Shown: positions 14,440-17,661 of the stretch, in pieces
How positions within the stretch are numbered: the first letter of the stretch is position 1
Layout of the letters: every line of letters starts with the position of its first letter
Source of the DNA: Acidobacteriota bacterium
GTDB taxonomy: Bacteria > Acidobacteriota > Terriglobia > UBA7540
NCBI GenBank assembly: GCA_021828225.1
Contig: JAKASH010000006.1
Span: forward strand, 1 to 17,661
Direction of reading: 5' to 3'
DNA length: 17,661 nt
The notes under the pieces: generated by a model
The model's database searches: none
What the model was told of the DNA's origin: nothing
The model's input: the letters and a program-made list of their open reading frames with translations, nothing else
Program-made: the position numbers and the translations under genes

Positions 14440-16479
14440 ATGACACAGGAAGCGGAAATTGAGCTTGAGCCGTCTGGAAGAGAACGTGCGGTGGGGGCGG
14501 CTGACGCAGAACTCGATCTGCGGGTTCAGCGGGCTGTTGCCAGGGCAACCGAGCATTTACTTTCCTTGCAGGCTCCAGAGGGCTACTGGGCCGGCGAGCT
14601 GGAGGCGGACACCACCCTCGAATCGGATTACGTATTTTTTCTTCATGTCATCGGGAAGTTCGATCGCGAGCGGATAGCAAAACTGGCCAACTACATCCGT
14701 CGCAAGCAACTCGCCGACGGAGGGTGGAACATTTACAAAGGTGGACCCTCCGAGCTGAATGCTACGGTCAAGGCTTACGTGGCCCTCAAACTGGCGGGCG
14801 ATTCTCCAGACGCTCCCCATCTGAAGGCGGCGCGACGCCGGATCCACGAACTCGGCGGGCTTGAGCAGACCAATTCCTACACGCGATTCTATCTGGCGCT
14901 GGGCGGGGCCGTGAAATGGAAACACGTTCCGGCCATTCCGCCGGAGCTGATGCTTCCGCCGTCGTGGTTTTTCTTTAACGTTTACTCGGTCTCTTCATGG
15001 ACGCGGGCCATTGTGGTGCCGCTCACCATTCTCTATGCTCTGCGGCCGCAATGGCCGGTGCCGGCACGAGCGCGCGTCGATGAGCTTTTCCGGGATCCCT
15101 CCGGCCATATTCCGGCGTTCGACTGGGACCACAAGATTGTCAGCTGGCGAAACATGTTTCTGGCCATCGACCGCCTGTTCAAGCTGCATGAGTCGCTTCC
15201 CTGGAAACCCTTCCGCAAGATTGCGATGGCAAGGGCCCGGAAGTGGCTGCTGAACCATCTTGAAAGAAGCGAGGGACTGGGCGCGATTTATCCGGCCATG
15301 GTCAATTCGATCTTTGCACTGCTGGCGCTGGGATATCCCGCCGACGATCCTCTGACCGCGCGGGAACTGGGCCATTTGCGCAGCTTCGAAATCGAAGAAG
15401 GCGACACAATCCGCCTTCAGCCATGCCTTTCACCCGTGTGGGATACCGCGATCGTGATGTATTCGCTCGAAGAGGCAGGACTTCCGCCGGACCATCCGGC
15501 TCTGGTCAAAGCAGCCCGCTGGCTGCTGGACCGGCAGATTGTGGGTCCGGGCGACTGGCAGGTCAAAAATAAAGACTGCGTCCCGGGTGGCTGGGCGTTT
15601 GAATACCTGAACGATTTTTACCCGGACGTGGACGACACCTCTTTTGTGATGATGGCGCTTCAGCGAGTCGCCTGCCCGCAAAAAGCCCGGCTCGAACATG
15701 CTCTCCAGCGCGGCCTTCAATGGATGGTCAGCATGCAGAACCGTGACGGCGGGTGGGGAGCTTTCGACTGCAATAACGATTGTTCAATCCTGATGCGCGT
15801 TCCCTTCGCGGACCACAATGCGATGATCGACCCGTCGACAGCCGATGTGACGGCGCGCGTGCTGGAATGCCTTGGCCGATTCGGCTGGCCGGCTTCCCAC
15901 CCCGCCGTCCAGCGTGCGCTGGACTTCATGCGAAAAGAACAAACTTCGGAAGGCGCGTGGTACGGGCGATGGGGAGTAAATTACGTTTACGGAACCAGCG
16001 GAGTTCTGCGGATGCTGGAAACCTTCGGCCTGCAGTCGAGCCTGGAGGCGCAACGGGGAGCGGACTGGCTCTGCTCGGTCCAGAAAAGCGACGGCGGATT
16101 TGGAGAGTCCTGCGCTTCTTACGACGACCCTTCGCTGAAAGGGCAAGGAACAAACACGCCGTCTCAAACGGCCTGGGGATTGATCGGATTGCTGGCAACC
16201 AGGGACGTCGACGATCCAGCCGTAATCCGTGCCGTCCAGCATCTACTGGACGAGCAGACTGAACAGGGGTTCTGGAATGAAACGGAGTTCACGGGTACAG
16301 GGTTTCCGCGGGTCTTCTATCTTTGTTATCACTTATACCGCGACAGCTTTCCGCTCTATGCATTAGCACATTACCAGAACCTCCGAAACAATCGAGTGCA
16401 GGCGGCAGCCATTCGCCTTGCGCCAACCGAATTTAATCCCGGGAATGGAAACGGAAAAAAGAACGGGAGGGCTTCATGA
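14440..16479 (+). CDS. shc: Squalene-hopene cyclase
   Basis: A 679-residue membrane-associated (monotopic) triterpene cyclase that converts squalene to hopene and hopanol. The catalytic acid motif is D396-V-D398-D399-T400, where D398 corresponds to the proton-donating Asp of the Alicyclobacillus enzyme. The next residue is Ser401 where Ala is usual. QW repeats are plain: QAPEGYW (44-50), QLADGGW (90-96), QNRDGGW (433-439), then QTSEGAW, QKSDGGF and QTEQGFW towards the C-terminus. Length is slightly above the usual 630-660, partly through an Asn/Gly-rich tail ([14 protein letters not shown]). ATG 14440 is preceded by GGGGGG. It sits between ispH (30-nt gap) and hpnH (ATGA overlap at 16476-16479), so this is the core of the hopanoid operon. 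The alternative symbol is hpnF. Confidence 0.97.
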   Translation: MTQEAEIELEPSGRERAVGAADAELDLRVQRAVARATEHLLSLQAPEGYWAGELEADTTLESDYVFFLHVIGKFDRERIAKLANYIRRKQLADGGWNIYKGGPSELNATVKAYVALKLAGDSPDAPHLKAARRRIHELGGLEQTNSYTRFYLALGGAVKWKHVPAIPPELMLPPSWFFFNVYSVSSWTRAIVVPLTILYALRPQWPVPARARVDELFRDPSGHIPAFDWDHKIVSWRNMFLAIDRLFKLHESLPWKPFRKIAMARARKWLLNHLERSEGLGAIYPAMVNSIFALLALGYPADDPLTARELGHLRSFEIEEGDTIRLQPCLSPVWDTAIVMYSLEEAGLPPDHPALVKAARWLLDRQIVGPGDWQVKNKDCVPGGWAFEYLNDFYPDVDDTSFVMMALQRVACPQKARLEHALQRGLQWMVSMQNRDGGWGAFDCNNDCSILMRVPFADHNAMIDPSTADVTARVLECLGRFGWPASHPAVQRALDFMRKEQTSEGAWYGRWGVNYVYGTSGVLRMLETFGLQSSLEAQRGADWLCSVQKSDGGFGESCASYDDPSLKGQGTNTPSQTAWGLIGLLATRDVDDPAVIRAVQHLLDEQTEQGFWNETEFTGTGFPRVFYLCYHLYRDSFPLYALAHYQNLRNNRVQAAAIRLAPTEFNPGNGNGKKNGRAS

Positions 16480-17534
16480 GGTTTCCCCTCAGCATGACGG
16501 CAAGTCTGAGTACCTACGTAGCAGGAAAGAGGCTTCATAGAACTGAAAAATTTCCTCTGGTCATGATGCTGGAACCGTTGCACGCGTGCAACCTGACGTG
16601 TACGGGTTGCGGGCGGATTCGTGAGTATAAGGACACCATCCGCGAGAAGCTGACCGTCGAGCAGTGCCTGAACGCCGTGGACGAATGCAACGCACCTATC
16701 GTTTCAATCTGCGGCGGCGAGCCGATGATCTACCCTGACCTTCCGCGGCTCGTGAGCCAGATTCTGGCTCGCAGGAAGCACATCTACCTTTGCACAAACG
16801 GAATGTTCATTCGCAAGCGGTTGCAGGATTACAAGCCTACTTCCCGCTTCTTTTTTAACGTCCATCTGGACGGCCTGGAAGAGACGCATGACCTTTGCGT
16901 GGAGCGCAAAGGCGTGTTTCGCGAAGCAGTGGACGCGATCAAGTTTGCCAAAGCTGCCGGATTCCAGGTCTGCACGAACACCACCATTTATAAACAAACC
17001 GACCTGAATGAAATTGCAGAGTTGTTCGATTTCCTGCGGAACCTTGGAGTCGACGGCCATATGCTGTCGCCGGCCTATTCCTACCTTGCCGTCCAAACCA
17101 AGGAAATCTTCATGTCTCGTGAGGAGATCCACGACAAGTTCCGTCAGGCCAGCGAACTCCTCCAAAGGTACAGCGTGATGACCTCGCCGATTTACCTGGA
17201 GTACCTGCGAGGCGAGCGCGAGCTTGAGTGCACCGCCTGGGGCAACCCAACCTACAACCCACAGGGATGGAAGGGACCGTGCTACCTGATCACCGACAAG
17301 CACTATCCAACCTACAAAGAATTTATGGAATCCACTCCCTGGGAAAAGTACGGGCCGGGAAACGATCCCCGTTGCGAACATTGCATGGTGCACGTGGGCT
17401 TTGAACCCTCGGCGGTGCTGGGAGCCAACCGCAACCTGCCGGATACGTGGAAGCTGCTGAAGTGGCAACTCACAAGCCCTAAAAACGGGAAGAACGGTAA
17501 CGGCGCCCACAACGGGAATGGACACGCAAGATGA
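16476..17534 (+). CDS. hpnH: HpnH, adenosyl-hopene synthase (radical SAM)
   Basis: HpnH adds the 5'-deoxyadenosyl group to hopene, the first step of C35 side-chain formation. The 352-residue protein has the radical SAM cluster motif C38-C42-C45 ([11 protein letters not shown]) after the characteristic [13 protein letters not shown] lead-in, followed by [11 protein letters not shown] (about 80-90), [10 protein letters not shown] (about 129-138) and a C-terminal cysteine group ([15 protein letters not shown], about 305-320) typical of the SPASM-like end of HpnH. ATG 16476 overlaps the shc stop and is supported by GGGAGG 5 nt upstream; ATG 16494 lacks this. The C-terminus ends in an Asn/Gly-rich tail ([16 protein letters not shown]) like that of the shc product. 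It is followed, with another ATGA overlap, by hpnA. Confidence 0.96.
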   Translation: MRFPLSMTASLSTYVAGKRLHRTEKFPLVMMLEPLHACNLTCTGCGRIREYKDTIREKLTVEQCLNAVDECNAPIVSICGGEPMIYPDLPRLVSQILARRKHIYLCTNGMFIRKRLQDYKPTSRFFFNVHLDGLEETHDLCVERKGVFREAVDAIKFAKAAGFQVCTNTTIYKQTDLNEIAELFDFLRNLGVDGHMLSPAYSYLAVQTKEIFMSREEIHDKFRQASELLQRYSVMTSPIYLEYLRGERELECTAWGNPTYNPQGWKGPCYLITDKHYPTYKEFMESTPWEKYGPGNDPRCEHCMVHVGFEPSAVLGANRNLPDTWKLLKWQLTSPKNGKNGNGAHNGNGHAR

Positions 17535-17661
17535 CGTCTCTGGTTACGGGAGCAAACGGCTTTGTGGGCAGCCACGTAGCGCGGATGCTGGTCGAACGTG
17601 GAGAGCAGGTTCATGTTCTTGTGCGCCCACAGAGCAGCATGCGAGCGCTTGAAGGAGATCG
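17531..17661 (+). CDS. hpnA: HpnA-like NAD-dependent epimerase/dehydratase (partial, 5' end only)
   Basis: The first 43 codons read [20 protein letters not shown] and on, with the GxxGxxG Rossmann motif (VTGANGFVG) of extended short-chain dehydrogenases. Position directly after hpnH, with the ATG overlapping its stop (ATGA, 17531-17534), fits the hopanoid-associated sugar epimerase HpnA, whose exact step is not settled. The rest lies outside the window, so another member of this superfamily cannot be excluded. Confidence 0.8.
   Translation, partial: MTSLVTGANGFVGSHVARMLVERGEQVHVLVRPQSSMRALEGD

Overview
The window looks like a chromosomal segment of an acidobacterium (phylum Acidobacteriota). 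I infer this from the combination of a TonB-dependent receptor with an N-terminal carboxypeptidase-like domain, a hopanoid locus carrying both HpnH and HpnJ radical-SAM enzymes, and moderately high-GC coding DNA broken by AT-rich repetitive intergenic patches. No rRNA, tRNA, CRISPR array, insertion sequence or phage gene was seen.

Layout. Left part (1-2463): a possible C-terminal tail of a + strand gene, a minus-strand CPBP-type membrane protein, a small minus-strand hypothetical gene, and about 1 kb with no confident gene. That last stretch holds an 11-bp repeat array (about 1515-1765) and a run of palindromes (2125-2290). Middle (2464-6970, + strand): a TonB-dependent outer-membrane receptor, then an ArnT-like (GT83) membrane glycosyltransferase. 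Next, on the minus strand (6979-13111, transcribed right to left): a secreted TPR protein, HpnJ, two small EamA/SMR-type four-helix transporters, and two tandem HpnI-like GT21 glycosyltransferases. Right part (13441-17661, + strand): ispH, squalene-hopene cyclase, hpnH and the start of hpnA, running off the window edge.

How the genes fit together. From 6979 to the right edge the window is essentially a hopanoid factory. IspH makes isoprenoid precursors. SHC cyclises squalene to hopene. HpnH adds adenosine to hopene to begin the C35 side chain. HpnA is a hopanoid-associated epimerase/dehydratase-like protein. On the opposite arm, HpnI-type transferases put a sugar on bacteriohopanetetrol (BHT), and HpnJ remodels that sugar to the cyclitol ether. 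Both arms are tightly packed: ATGA overlaps join shc/hpnH, hpnH/hpnA and the two transporters, and a 2-nt gap joins the second transporter to an HpnI gene. HpnK (the deacetylase between HpnI and HpnJ), HpnG and the squalene-making HpnC/D/E are not in the window.

The most interesting feature is the module between HpnJ and the HpnI genes. Two overlapping SMR-like half-transporters, each with Asp where EmrE has its essential Glu14, sit with two divergent HpnI paralogues and an adjacent, convergent ArnT-like transferase. This resembles the ArnE/ArnF + ArnT logic for flipping and using a lipid-linked sugar. It suggests, as inference only, a hopanoid head-group glycosylation and translocation system.
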